Below are positions 49,099-60,129 of a stretch of 64,000 bases of DNA, in pieces. This DNA is from Spirodela intermedia (taxonomy: Eukaryota > Streptophyta > Magnoliopsida > Alismatales > Araceae). A program made the position numbers and the translations under genes. The notes beneath the pieces were generated by a model, which did no database searches, was not told where the DNA came from, and worked only from the letters and a program-made list of their open reading frames with translations. The stretch is from positions 2,547,001 to 2,611,000 of the forward strand of contig LR746277.1 of assembly GCA_902729315.2 (NCBI GenBank). Direction: 5' to 3'. Numbering within the stretch: position 1 is the first letter of the stretch; each line of letters begins with the position of its first letter.

Positions 49099-51460
49099 AT
49101 GGGCACAAACACTCGTCAAAATGTTGTTGATTCATCCAAAACTATGGGAGAAGTTGACTCAAGAGTGCCTTTTAAATCTGTTAAAGCTGCCGTCAGCTTG
49201 TTTGGTGGGCCATCAGTCTCTCCAGATAAATTCACTGTGGTGAAGCACAATGACCCACCACCTAATGCGGTACATCAGGAACAGGTCAGTTTGGCAAACT
49301 TTTTCGGTACATGTATTTGTGCTAATTATCAGCAGCCAAGTCTGTTCCATATCAATGACCAGGGAAAGCTCTGAATAGGAAGAGCAAAGATAATTGTTTA
49401 CCCTGAAAAGGTTAGGAAACTCATCTGAAGTGTGGGAACGCAGAATATTTTATTCTAAGAAGATACGCATTTAAAGGGAGATAAGTCTTCAGAATTTTCA
49501 TGAAGACAAACATAATTTTTTTTCTAACTTTATAACTCCTTGCTGGCTCTTTATTTCTTAGCTGTGCGCTACACGATGTGTAGGACTGTGTTTATGAAAG
49601 TATAATTTTATCAATCAATCCTTGACTTGTTGCCTAATGATAACGATGGAAGTTCTACACACTTATATAATCCATTGGCTTCTTTTCTAATAGAGAGAAC
49701 TGGTTAAGGAGGCACAGTTTCACCTGGCCCAGAATGAATTAAACAAGTTCAAAGAAAAATTGAAGAATGCCGAGGCAACAAGAATTCAAGCGCTTGCTGA
49801 GCTAGAACAAGCCAAAAGAACCGCCAAAGAGCTGAGTTACAAACTAAAAGCTGTCAGTGAGTCCAATGAATTAGCCCTAAAAGCTTCGGAAATAGCAAAG
49901 ATGCAAGCCAAACGATATGAAGAAGTAAACTCCAGCGCTTTTCCTAAAAATGATGTCACACGTGAGTCAGATCTTGTAGGAAGACAGCATGTTGCCGCAG
50001 TCGATGAGGTTGATGCTATAAAGCAGGTTGTCAGCAGTTTCAAAAAGGACATTCAACCAGCTGAGGATGCCAAGCTCTCTGCCTTACTGCGACAAGCTGA
50101 ATCCAGAAAGTTTTCTGATGCTAACATGGAGAGGGCAGCTCAGCTTGTGAAGGGGATTGCAGGTTGGCCAGGCTCACTTTCTGACATCAAGCGTGCTTCT
50201 CTACGAGCTCATCAGGACAAATCAGTTGTACACTCTGAAAAAGATGTTAAAAGGGTGCCACATGGGGATGGTTCAGAACAGACAATAAATAAATTGTCTA
50301 CGGTGAAGAAAGAACTCGATCCTGTTTCTGTTGGGAATCTGGGGACGAATTTGACAAAGACTGCTGAAGAGTTTCGAGACTCTAAGAAAGAAAATATCAA
50401 CCCACCTGCCTTGGATTCTGTCACTACTGTGGCCTCTGGGTTGGATGGTGTGAAGGACGTGTTGCAGAAGATAGCAGAAGAAGAGACGTCCCTCAAAACC
50501 ATGATGGAGTCACTGTGCTTGGAGCTAGATAATATAAAGAAAGAGAGCCTGAAACTGAAGTTGGAGGAGGCTGAAACTGATGTGGCTGTCTCTGACCTTA
50601 ACATTAAGCTTCAGAATAGCAAGGCGGAGCTTGAGGCTATCACTTCTGGGGAACCGAAGGCACAGGCGACATGCAATAGCTTGATCTCAACTTTCCAACA
50701 GTTAACTTTGGAATCTGAAAATGCAAGGAAGAAATCAGAAACAATGAAAAATACTGCAGATGAGCTGATGAGAGAAGCTGAAACTGTACAAATCAGCCTG
50801 AATGAGGCTCAGCAGAAGCTTCAGGTTGCCCTCAAAGACTCTGAGGATGCCAAGGCTGCTGAGGCTGATGCTCTCAATCAGATGAAGGTTCTCTCTAAGA
50901 AAGCGCAAACAGCTCGAGTTTCTACGTCAGAGTCTGGGACCACCATCGCTATCCCGATGGAGGAATACGAATGCTTGTGTAGAAAACCGCAAGAGTTTAG
51001 AACATTGGCTGAAATGAAGGTGGAAGCTGCATTGGCTGAAGCAGAAGCAATTAGATCCGGTGAGATCGAGGGAATTGCGAGGCTAGAGAGAATTAAGCGA
51101 GAGGTGGAAGAGATGAAGCTGGTAACAGAAGAGGCCCTGAAGAGAGTAGAAATGGCAGAGGCTGCAAGGAGAGCTGCGGAAGGAGAGATGAGGAGGTTGC
51201 GTGAGAGGGATCAGAGGAGGGCTAACGAAGCAGCATGCCGGATTTTGGTTGAAACACAACTGTCCAAGACTCCGTCACCACCAAGGACTAGAGTACGCAG
51301 ATCGAACCCGCCAGAAAAGAAGGAAAGATCCTGGAACTCTGGGAAAACTTCATCGAAGCAGATAACACTTTTACTGCAAGTCAGTGGGTTTTTCCAGAAG
51401 AAGGCCATTCAAGTTGAAAGTGGATCCCTGTCTTATCTTCCGGGTGAGAAACCGTTATGA
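49099..51460 (+). CDS. WEB-family coiled-coil protein
   Basis: Two coding exons: 49099-49284 (ending CAG|GTCAGT) and 49694-51460, both phase 0, giving 650 residues. The N-terminal block VDSRVPFKSVKAAVSLFGG is the family signature; then LHLAQ-like HLAQNELNKFKEKLKNAE opens a coiled coil that runs, with breaks, through nearly the whole protein. It is rich in Glu, Lys, Ala and Leu heptads. The C-terminus ends ESGSLSYLPGEKPL, also a family hallmark. WEB1/PMI2-type proteins act in light-dependent chloroplast movement. The closest match I recall is AT5G55860 (a touch-regulated phosphoprotein), about the same length. The start ATG at 49099 follows a probable 5'-UTR intron acceptor. The second exon's last 50 codons (IT-LLLQVSGFFQKK) fit the family, so no further intron is needed. 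Confidence 0.93.
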
Positions 51461-52326
51461 CTACTGCAGCTATTTGCTCGCTGTAATCTTAATCATACTA
51501 GGAACAATGTACGCTCTCTTAGTTGTATGATTTCTCTGTATGCTGAAAATTTATATGCCCAGTTGAGAATGATTATGAGTGCAATTCCTTTTCTTTTTTG
51601 TAATGGCATGGTCATTCAATTACTTCCCAGTAGGGCATAGAAACAAGAGAGATGACGTGAATTATTTGTGGGGCGCTGACCTTGCTCAGCTCTGACGCAT
51701 GGTTTTTTAGACCACTTAAAAAAACTTTGATTTACATCAGCTTTTCCAATTTTCATATTTCTAAGGGCAGGAGCAATTGCTACGTATGAAAATGGGACTA
51801 GAAAGTGATAAAACCAGAGGGATCCATTGTATGGTCCTTGTGATGCCGGAGGTACGTCCTGCTTGTCCATTAATTTTATTATGTAAATCGATCACTAGAA
51901 TGACTTTTTCGATGTTTAGAATAATGTTTTGGCAGAAAGTTCCCGTTCGAATGGCATTGGTCGACATGGAGACGGGCTCCTTTCTTGTGCAATGTAAATT
52001 AAGATTCGTCTTCCACATTGTAAGTTTCTTCACACAGGGAAACTAGTAGCAAGGTCCAAATACATACATCATTAATATCTAAAATATGTATATGTATATA
52101 TATAGATATATATATTGATATGACCAACCCCTTGTACATTCCTTCATGTCAAGAGCCTTTTCATAAGCTCCATCCCACCCTAAATTGCTGGAGGAGGAGG
52201 CTACAAAAAGAACTACCTCTTCTCGGGGGGAAGATGACGTCAATTGACTGCAAAGGGGTGTGATGAGTTAGGCGTGGAAGACAATCTTCTGATGGTTACT
52301 GCCCTCCCAAGGTAAGCAGACTCCCG
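51461..52326. other. Convergent 3' flanks of WEB and SEC14 genes
   Basis: A tail-to-tail interval holding both 3' UTRs. A (TA)n-like run lies at about 52085-52115. No gene seen. Confidence 0.55.
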
Positions 52327-54343
52327 TTAGTCACTGATTTTGATGGCTTCAATTGAGTGGTTGATCCCATTTTGGTACCCACATTTCTGCAGCTCACATT
52401 CGATCGACTGGACAATCTCTGATTCCTCAGTCCCGCTGCCGGGCACATCTACGTGGAAAGATCCTTGTGAAATCGGTGCGACTGGATTTTGCATTAAGGA
52501 CTGTTCTCTGATGTATGTATAGAGTTGCTGGTGGAAATCATGGTCCAAGGAATAGCAACTCTCAGTTCCTGTGGCCGAGTGACGCGAGGACCCTGATCCT
52601 TCTCTCAGGCAGAAATGGGGCAGCGATGAGTAGTCCATCACCTGCAAGGTCAGTACTGATGAGTTCTTTGCCATGAAATAACAGCTGCAGAAGCCCATTT
52701 GACTTTTGCTTTGATGGGTATGCATATATGCACCTCTATCTTTCCTGGTAAACATTATAGAACCAACAAGGAAAGAGGAAAATATTATACAACTCTTTTG
52801 TCATGCACATGAAACGGCTCTTTCCTTCGTTCTTTTTCCACGAAGGCATGCTGGAAGACTATTTTCAATGCTGTCATTTTGGGTTATTCTTGAACGGTTC
52901 CGAGGTGTTTTTGGACCCTTTTTGGGTTATTCTTGCATTTATTATGCCATAATTTTAATTATTACCGGATCCAAGCTTTCAAATATTCAACTTCTTTTGT
53001 CTAAATATCAGCTCCCCATTTTATGGCGCATAACTGCATCTTTTGTTGATAGTTGATAACCCGTTTAGCTGCTGAAAAACTCTGGGCTCATACCACAATG
53101 CAAACATGGATTTTCCTTACTCATCCTCCTCTGTGTGTGTGCCAGAGAGAGAAAGAGGAGAGAGAGAGAGAGAGCATTTATGAGATGTATGGACTTACTT
53201 TTAACAACTCATCTCGGCCGCAACCTTGAAGAACTTGGATCTTTCTTCTAGTCCTTTCTTGCAACAAAGGCTTTACAACCTGCCAATTGTTTTGGGAAAA
53301 AAATCCACCTCAGCCCACCAATTAAGTTGCCAAAGAGGCGGCGATAGAAGCACGAGTCGTTATGACCCTTTATCCCCACCTTCCAGCAGGCTGAAAACAC
53401 ATAGGGCGCATTCACAATATAGTATGTCTCCGTCTTCTCCGGGTAGTTGAGATCATCAACAGTAGATATGATCGTCAGCAGCTGCAATCCCAAGTCCTGT
53501 TAGATCTAATCACTTCCCATCATGCAGATGAGTAGATTTTTCCATTAAAAATCATAGCATTCATCATTTTCATGGACTCATCCCACTTTCTTCTGGTGGA
53601 TTAAACGAAGATAGTAAGTGATGATCTAAGATTGGATGGTATCAGCGTTGTCTAGCGATGTGAATGGGAATGAATTCCCCCCTCTGATTTTCTCTCCCAA
53701 CCTCTGCACACATCATATAACCAAAAAAGGAATTTTTTGAAGATCACATTGACACATTTTTAGCAGCTTGAAGAACACCAAGAGCCTAGTTTGACTGATC
53801 CCCACACCCTTGTGTATCATTTCATGGAACAGATCAGAGCAACCAACATATTCAGCGAGAAATCTCTCAGAAAGATCAGGTGTTCCAATGATACCACAGT
53901 GGGTAAACCCTGCAAGAAAAACTGTAAATTTTTCACTTCTTTGGCTGACCTTGATTTGACTCAGAGCTGAAATCCTCAGACCAGTCATGTCCAGGACCTT
54001 CAAGCAGGTGCCGACATAGTCCCCTCGTTTCTTTGTGGCTGTGGGCTGGAAGAGGAGAGAGAAGATTCCCTTAAGAGGGTGATTCCAACAAGATGGGTTT
54101 AATCACCGGTGGAGAGAGAAACTCACAAACACCACTCGGTCTCGGTACTCGTTGATCTGAATGTGCGACTGCAGGTAATAGTGGACCTGCATTGATGAAC
54201 TCGTCAGAGATATCGGCGATCCCCTCTCAACCGAGGCAAAACCATGATCACATCAAAAATCTCATCAATGGACCTCTTATTATTTCATTTAATATGTTCT
54301 TATAAGCACTTTTAGTATAACCCCGGCACCAATGGCCCAGTGC

Positions 54344-54401
<58 letters not shown>

Positions 54402-55285
54402 TTTTATATATATACATTGTTGACAGAAAAATCAGTTCTTTAGGGTGGGTGGGTGGGGGCGTACAGATGCTCTGTCGAATGTGCTTAATCCGGCACCAAT
54501 GGCAAACACCGGTTGGCCCTGTCAGAAGAAAGATCAAGACAGACTTATTATAGGCAATTTTCCCAGAAGAAGGAAATTACTAAGAAAGGTATAGCCTTGG
54601 ACAGCATCCGCAGCTCTTTTCAACCATAACTTAGCATTAGCAGTCCAAGGTTGAAATGAACCACTTTATCCACCCAAGAACCAAAAAATTAGAATTAAAA
54701 TATAAATGGGGGAGGCAGGTGGGCAATCTATTACCTTCTTGGAGTATCCTGACACTCCAACTAGCTGGGTGTCGCGAACAGCTCGGTAGAGATCAGCTGG
54801 CGATATTGGTTTCTATAAAGGGGAAGAGAAGCAGAGTCAATGGGGTGCCAGGTCAAACCACGAGCTGTGACCCCAAAGAAGGGAAGTCAAGGCCCCCCCC
54901 CAAGGGGGAAGCTTGAGATTATTGTCGATGATCATATCACCCCAGTGAAAAGGACTAGGTGGATATATATCATCGCATAATAATAATTAATACTCACCGC
55001 CAGTATGTTATCGATTTCGTTCTCAACCCTCCACCTTAAGCAGTCGACCAGCTGCAAGGGATCAAAGGGTCAGCAGAAAAATGGGCCAAGTCAGCTACCA
55101 AACTCAGATTTTTCTTTTTTTTCTTTTTTTGGGGGATTAAAAAAGAGCTCATGCTGACCATATTATGCGCTCTTGGGACGTTCCAATCCCTCGCTTTGAG
55201 GAAGCGAACCAGGGTTTCATCTGGGTAGCCTTGATGCACATTCTGCAAAGAAGAAAGGCAGCTCTCACCAACTGAGCTTGGATAG

Positions 55286-55334
<49 letters not shown>

Positions 55335-55746
55335 ATGAAAGGGGGGTATTGGCCGAAATAATGATATTAATAATAAAAATAATAAAGATTATCCCTTTAT
55401 CAGTGGGTTCTAATTCTGAGGTTGGGAATATCCTCACAAGTATAGAATTAGGAAAATAGGATACAATGAGGGGAGATGTTCCCACTGAGATTCTTCATAG
55501 TCACTGCTCGGGAATAAATAAGGAAAAAAAAAGGGGATCCTGATCTCCTTGAAAAATATAGTCCTGTCTTTAGACTATATTTCTACCGGAATCTATGAAG
55601 AAATGGATGCAGATTAAGCACTGGTTCGGCAGGAGCTGCCAGTCCCAACATGGAAAGAATCAGATCTTAAGGGTTCATCAGAGTTGACATTTCTTACCAG
55701 CAGGCCCAAGATTTGATACCCCCCTTGAGCTTCCGACAGAGAGGAT

Positions 55747-55787
<41 letters not shown>

Positions 55788-56045
55788 TCCCACTCAAGAA
55801 CAGGGATGAGATTACCACCCAGATCCGGGGATCCTCACCTTGAAAGTGCGCTGGAAGTCCTCGTCGACTGCCGCAGCGGAAATGGCAAAGGGAAGATCGA
55901 GTTAAAAAAAAAGGGGGGTAAAAGAAAGAAGGGCTCCTCTTCTGGGGGAGGAACAGGGCAGGTTTCGTGAGGTGGAGAGTGATCGCTGACCTTTCTCCAT
56001 GAGAGCTCTGAGCTGCTTGACCGCCTCCAGGGAGCCGGAGCCCAT
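52327..56045 (-). CDS. SEC14-like (CRAL-TRIO) lipid transfer protein
   Basis: Eleven exons: 56045-55991, 55867-55839, 55242-55159, 55051-54998, 54812-54735, 54518-54465, 54186-54127, 54045-53950, 53481-53380, 53279-53199 and 52641-52327. All phases fit; the product has 335 residues. The CRAL-TRIO N-terminal helices carry NVHQGYPDETLVRFLKARDWNV (29-50) and LVDCLRWR. The lipid-binding lobe has VFAIGAGLSTFD, VHYYLQSHIQINEYRD, GTCLKVLDMTGL (helix-gate region), TIISTVDDLNYPEKTETYYIVNAP and FSACWKVVKPLL. Such proteins carry or present phosphatidylinositol and phosphatidylcholine in the cytosol. Nodulin- or GOLD-type extensions are absent, so it is a short soluble SEC14, like Arabidopsis AT1G55840 (from memory). 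Introns contain (CT)n tracts at about 54339-54400 and 55281-55331 and a (GA)n tract at about 55750-55780. Confidence 0.94.
54339..54400 (+). repeat. (CT)n microsatellite in a SEC14 intron
   Basis: About 25 CT units with a few TTT interruptions at the right end. Confidence 0.9.
55281..55331 (+). repeat. (CT)n microsatellite in a SEC14 intron
   Basis: About 25 perfect CT units between SEC14 exons 2 and 3; a reversed (GA)n tract lies about 450 bp away in the same intron. Confidence 0.9.
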
Positions 56046-57451
56046 CTCGCCTCCTGACGGCGCCGCCGCTGCGGCGGAGGAGCGCTAGAAGGAAGGGGGT
56101 CTGCAATGGAGAGCTCGCCCACTTGGGAATAGCAGGTGGGAGAAGGTTGTGGAGAAGGTCCTTCAATGCCACCCGTCCGCCCCCATCTTTTCAATTGAGG
56201 CGGACTGGGGAAATAGAGAAAAGAAGAATGAGATGCCCCATGTATAGTCGATTTTACTCGTGACCCACACTCACCCACGGCGGGAGTGGGGGGGGGGGGG
56301 TGGGTGGGATTTGACCGTGGGTGTCCGAACGAGCTGAGTCGCCCGTTGCGCTCCAAGAAGTCAAACTCAGACGGCGGGCAGAGTAAATCGAGGAGGAGGA
56401 CGGGCGGGCGCCCACCAAGTCAAAGTCAAAGTAAAAGTCCCTCCTTTCCGAGCCCTCTGGGTAGAAATTTCAAGTTCTTGATCTGGAAACGTCGAGGGCA
56501 GAGGATGGGGTCAACGGGGGAGCAACTTGGAAATTGCGGGAGGATGTTTATTTTAGAAATCTCGTCCCCCCCGTTTAAAGTCATTGTGAGTAATTATGCA
56601 AGGAAGACCAAGCCTTCGCCGTTATAAATAGACGAATCCGACGAGATCTCTGGCTGATGAAGTCAACGGGGGTTAGTCTCTCGGATTCTACCATCCCTCT
56701 GATTCCGCCGGTCACCGACGATATAAGTCCCCGAGCAGGCTTCAGGTGACCGGGAGTAGGCTCAGGTCAACGGCGGCGGCGGCCATACGCCGATGGACCC
56801 GTTCTTCGCAGGCGGGGGAAGAAGCGGGGAAGTCATCGCCAGAAAAGTGGAAAAAAATCCTGTCACCGGCCGGTCACGTCGGCTCGAATCGACAGGAATC
56901 GTATCTTTTTCTCCATAGTCTATTTTTGCGCCGAAATTCCCCGGATCGTCATTGTCATCGTATCGCGTTGACTTTGGAATAGTCTCCGGGCCTCAGTTTC
57001 CTCGACTGTAGCGAGAGAGAGAGAGAGAGAAAGAGGGTCTCTCTTTCGTAACTTTCCAGGAAGTTCCGCTTGTGAGGTAAGGAGGTCAAAGCGGGCATTT
57101 AGCACGTGTGATTTTGGACTTTTTGAAGTGTCTTGATAGGCGAATATTCGCACAGAAGACGACAAAAAACCATACTTCCTGGAAACTCCCACAAAAGGCA
57201 CATAAATGGATATTTTGGGCTGTATTCGACGACGCGTAGAGATGAGTGAGACTTTTTTTTGGGCCAGGCCCAATAAACTATCGAGCCGTGGTTCTCATTT
57301 GCGCTAGGCCCAATGGGCTTGAACTCCGGGTCACTTAAAATGGGCTGGTCGACAGCCCAATTAGTCGTCGTCGTCCTCCTTCGTCCACGGCGAGAAAATC
57401 GACCAGGGCCTTCAGACAAGAAAGATTACTCTCATCCAACTTTCTCCCTCT

Positions 57452-57530
<79 letters not shown>

Positions 57531-57686
57531 CTGACGGGCAACCACGAATGGAGGCGAGGGGGAGGGAGATGATAATCCAGGAACAACAGACAGAACCATC
57601 CACCAAAATCCAATATGAACAGGGGAATCAGATAGAGAGAGAGAGAACGACGGGGAGCTCTGATGCAGAGCTCCGATGGTTCTCCT
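56046..57686. other. Intergenic: SEC14 promoter and D6PK-like 3' flank
   Basis: GC-rich upstream sequence of SEC14 with a G-run at about 56285-56300. A TATAAATA box on the plus strand (56623-56630) has no coding frame behind it. A 71-bp (CT)n tract lies at about 57457-57527. Open frames here begin at non-ATG codons or are low complexity. Confidence 0.5.
57457..57527 (+). repeat. (CT)n microsatellite
   Basis: About 35 CT units. Frames reading through it give only Leu-Ser or Arg-Glu runs, so it is non-coding. Confidence 0.95.
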
Positions 57687-59370
57687 CTAGAAGAAATCGA
57701 ATTCCAGGTACTTCTCCCCGGCGGGGCCTGGTGCCGTTGGCGGAGGCGCTGCCACCGGCGGGGGTATCTCCACCGGGCGGGGGATCTCCGGCGGGCTGGC
57801 GCAGCGGATGAGCGCCCAGTTGACCCCCTCGAAGAACGGATGCTGCTTTATCTCCGTGGCCCCTCGCTTGTAGGCCAGCCGGTGCTGCGGCTCCTTCACC
57901 AGCAAGCTCCGGATCAGGTCGCGGGCGGCGAAGCTCACCGCCGGCGGCGCCTCCGGGAAGCGCAGCGGCTGGCCGACGACGTTGAAGAGGGTGGCCCTGT
58001 TACCGGAGCCCTTGAATGGCGTCTTCCCGAAGAGGAGCTCGTACAGGAAGATCCCGAAGGTCCACCAGTCGACGGCGCTGCCATGGCCTTCCCCCTTGAT
58101 GATCTCCGGTGCCAGGTACTCGTGGGTTCCGACAAACGACATCGACCGAGCTTCCGTGGGCTCCGCCACCAGCTCCGGTAACGGGCTCACCTGGTTCCCC
58201 ACCTCCCGCTTCTCCTTCTTCCTCTCCTCCTTCTCCTTCTTCTTCTTCGTCTCCTTCTCCTTCCTGGACTTGGAGGAGAAGAACCGGGGGGAGAAGCAGC
58301 TCGTAGGGATGGCGCAGGCCGGCTGCGCGCAGTAGGCGGCGGCGACCTCGCCGCCGCCGGCGGTGAGATTGGCCACCGCCGAGTGGACGAGGGTGGGGCT
58401 GACGGCGCAGCGCAGGGAGAGGTCGAAGTCGGAGAGCATGATGTGGCCGTCCTCCCTCACGAGGACGTTCTCCGGCTTGAGGTCCCTGTAGACGATGCCC
58501 AGCATGTGGAGGTACTCCAGAGCAAGAAGAACCTCCGCCACGTAGAACCTGCAACAACAAAACATAGCGGAGGGGAACCCTAATTCATGATCATCGTCGT
58601 CGTCATCATCATCACCAAGCTACTTGATGGTGGGGTGGGGGAGGGGCTTACTTAACGGCCTGCTCGGAGAAGTGCTTGCCGGGCTGCCGCTGGCGGAGGG
58701 TATGGAGGTCGCCACCGGGGCAGAACTCCATGACCAGGCAGGAGAACTTTTCGGTCTCGAAGTGGGCGTAGAGAGTGGGGAGGAAGGGGTGATCGAGGCA
58801 ATGGAGGATCTCCCTCTCCGTCTGAGCGCGGAGGAGCTTCTTCCGGCCGGCGAGGGAGCTCTTGTCCATGATTTTCATGGCGAAGTGACACCTGGTTCCT
58901 GCGAGCTCCGAGAGATAGACGGTGCCGATATCGCCGCAGCCGAGTTTCTTCAAGAGGCGGAAATGGCGGAGTCCTACGGCGGCGCCACCGGCCCTCGAGC
59001 GGACCGACTGGATTGCCTCCCACCGGGGATCGTTCGCCGCCTTGTGGGGCTTCCCACCGCCGCCGCCGGCGCTGAAGCTGCTGCACGTGCTCTCGTCGCT
59101 CACGTCGCTGCTCGTGCTCCCCCTGCAGATGCTGCTCTTGCCGCTCTCAGCGGTCTCCGCCCGCTCGCCGCCGGCGGCCTTGGCGGCGCCGCCGATGGTT
59201 TTCGCAGTGGCGGCGGTCGAGGAGGAGGACAGGGAGGAGGAGCTCTCCTTCACCGCGCTACTCCGGTCGGTTGTCTTCTTCTTCTCTGCGTCGAGGCTCG
59301 TCGGCTTCTGATCTTCTGCATTCTCGGCGGCGGCGGCGGCGCCGCCCCCCGTTGCTTGGAGAGAGGCCAT
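57687..59370 (-). CDS. D6PKL: AGCVIII protein kinase, D6PK-like
   Basis: Two exons, 59370-58652 and 58548-57687 (junction AA|G within Lys240), giving 526 residues. A Ser/Ala/Gly-rich N-terminus (1-120) leads to the kinase domain: glycine loop GCGDIG (144-149), Lys in FAMKIMDK (166), YRDLKPEN catalytic loop (260-267), DFD (280-282) in place of DFG, and APE at 386-388. DFD plus a long insertion before the activation segment defines plant AGCVIII kinases. The insertion (about 283-375) has a Lys/Arg/Glu-rich stretch (333-354) like the polybasic membrane anchor of D6PK. The C-terminus has a Pro-rich tail ending YLEFDFF, a degenerate PIF motif. D6PKs phosphorylate PIN auxin carriers at the plasma membrane. 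The ATG is preceded by two short upstream ORFs and a probable 5'-UTR intron (donor about 59848, acceptor about 59481). Confidence 0.95.
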
Positions 59371-59390
59371 TGAAGAACGTCGAGTTCACC

Positions 59391-59438
59391 TCAGCAGATC
59401 TGATCGACCGCTAAGAACCGAAGCGGATCATCCTCCAT
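59391..59438 (-). promoter_or_regulatory. Upstream ORF 2 in the D6PK-like 5' UTR
   Basis: A 15-codon frame plus stop (begins MEDDPLRF) that ends 20 bp before the kinase ATG. It overlaps neither the kinase frame nor uORF 1. Confidence 0.5.
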
Positions 59439-59440
59439 TA

Positions 59441-59470
59441 TCACTGGTTAATTCCACGGAAGTGCTCCAT
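59441..59470 (-). promoter_or_regulatory. Upstream ORF 1 in the D6PK-like 5' UTR
   Basis: A 9-codon frame plus stop (begins MEHFRG). It lies just after the inferred acceptor of the 5'-UTR intron, so it should be in the mature mRNA. Confidence 0.5.
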
Positions 59471-59940
59471 GGTTTCTCTGCAAATACAGGAGCTCCTCTC
59501 CGGTCAGATTCAGCAGAAAAATGAGAAACAAACATCATCAAATCTCTCGCTGAAAGCAGGAAAGAAAGCACTGGTTTAATCGCCATCTCGATCTAAACCA
59601 GCAATCGATCAGAGCTTGAGGCGGAAGAAAGACGACGAACCCTAGAAACAGAAAGGAGGACGATCCTAGACGGGATCGGCCGCGCCGAAGAACACGGAGG
59701 AAGAAGAAGCCCAGGTCAGATAGAACCGGGCCCCCTCCTCCTCCCCGATCACCCCGCCATGGACTCAAACACGGATCCGGTTCCCCTTCACGGGAAACCC
59801 GGACGCCATGGAAAGAGAGAAGAGAGAGAAAGGATCGGAAGGGTACCTCTCAGTCTCAGAGATCGGCTGATCAGGAGAGCTGCGGCAGCCGCCCTCGCCC
59901 CTTTTCCTGAAGTGGGTAGCTGCTATCAGAAGAGAGAGAG

Positions 59941-59989
<49 letters not shown>

Positions 59990-60095
59990 AAGTAGGGTAA
60001 AGCAGAGAGAAAAAGTAAATTATTTAATAAGGGCCACCCAGGGACGGCCGTGGTGGCGCTCGATGATTTTGGTTATCTCTGGTCCCTCTGCAACT

Positions 60096-60129
<34 letters not shown>

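Noticed and set aside
56623..56630. TATAAATA box on the plus strand as the promoter of a new gene
   Set aside because: The frames downstream start at non-ATG codons or run into low-complexity sequence; no exon was recognised before the convergent kinase gene.
58624..59373. Plus-strand frames opposite the kinase and the DYW gene (also 62890-63708)
   Set aside because: GC-driven antisense frames without domain features.
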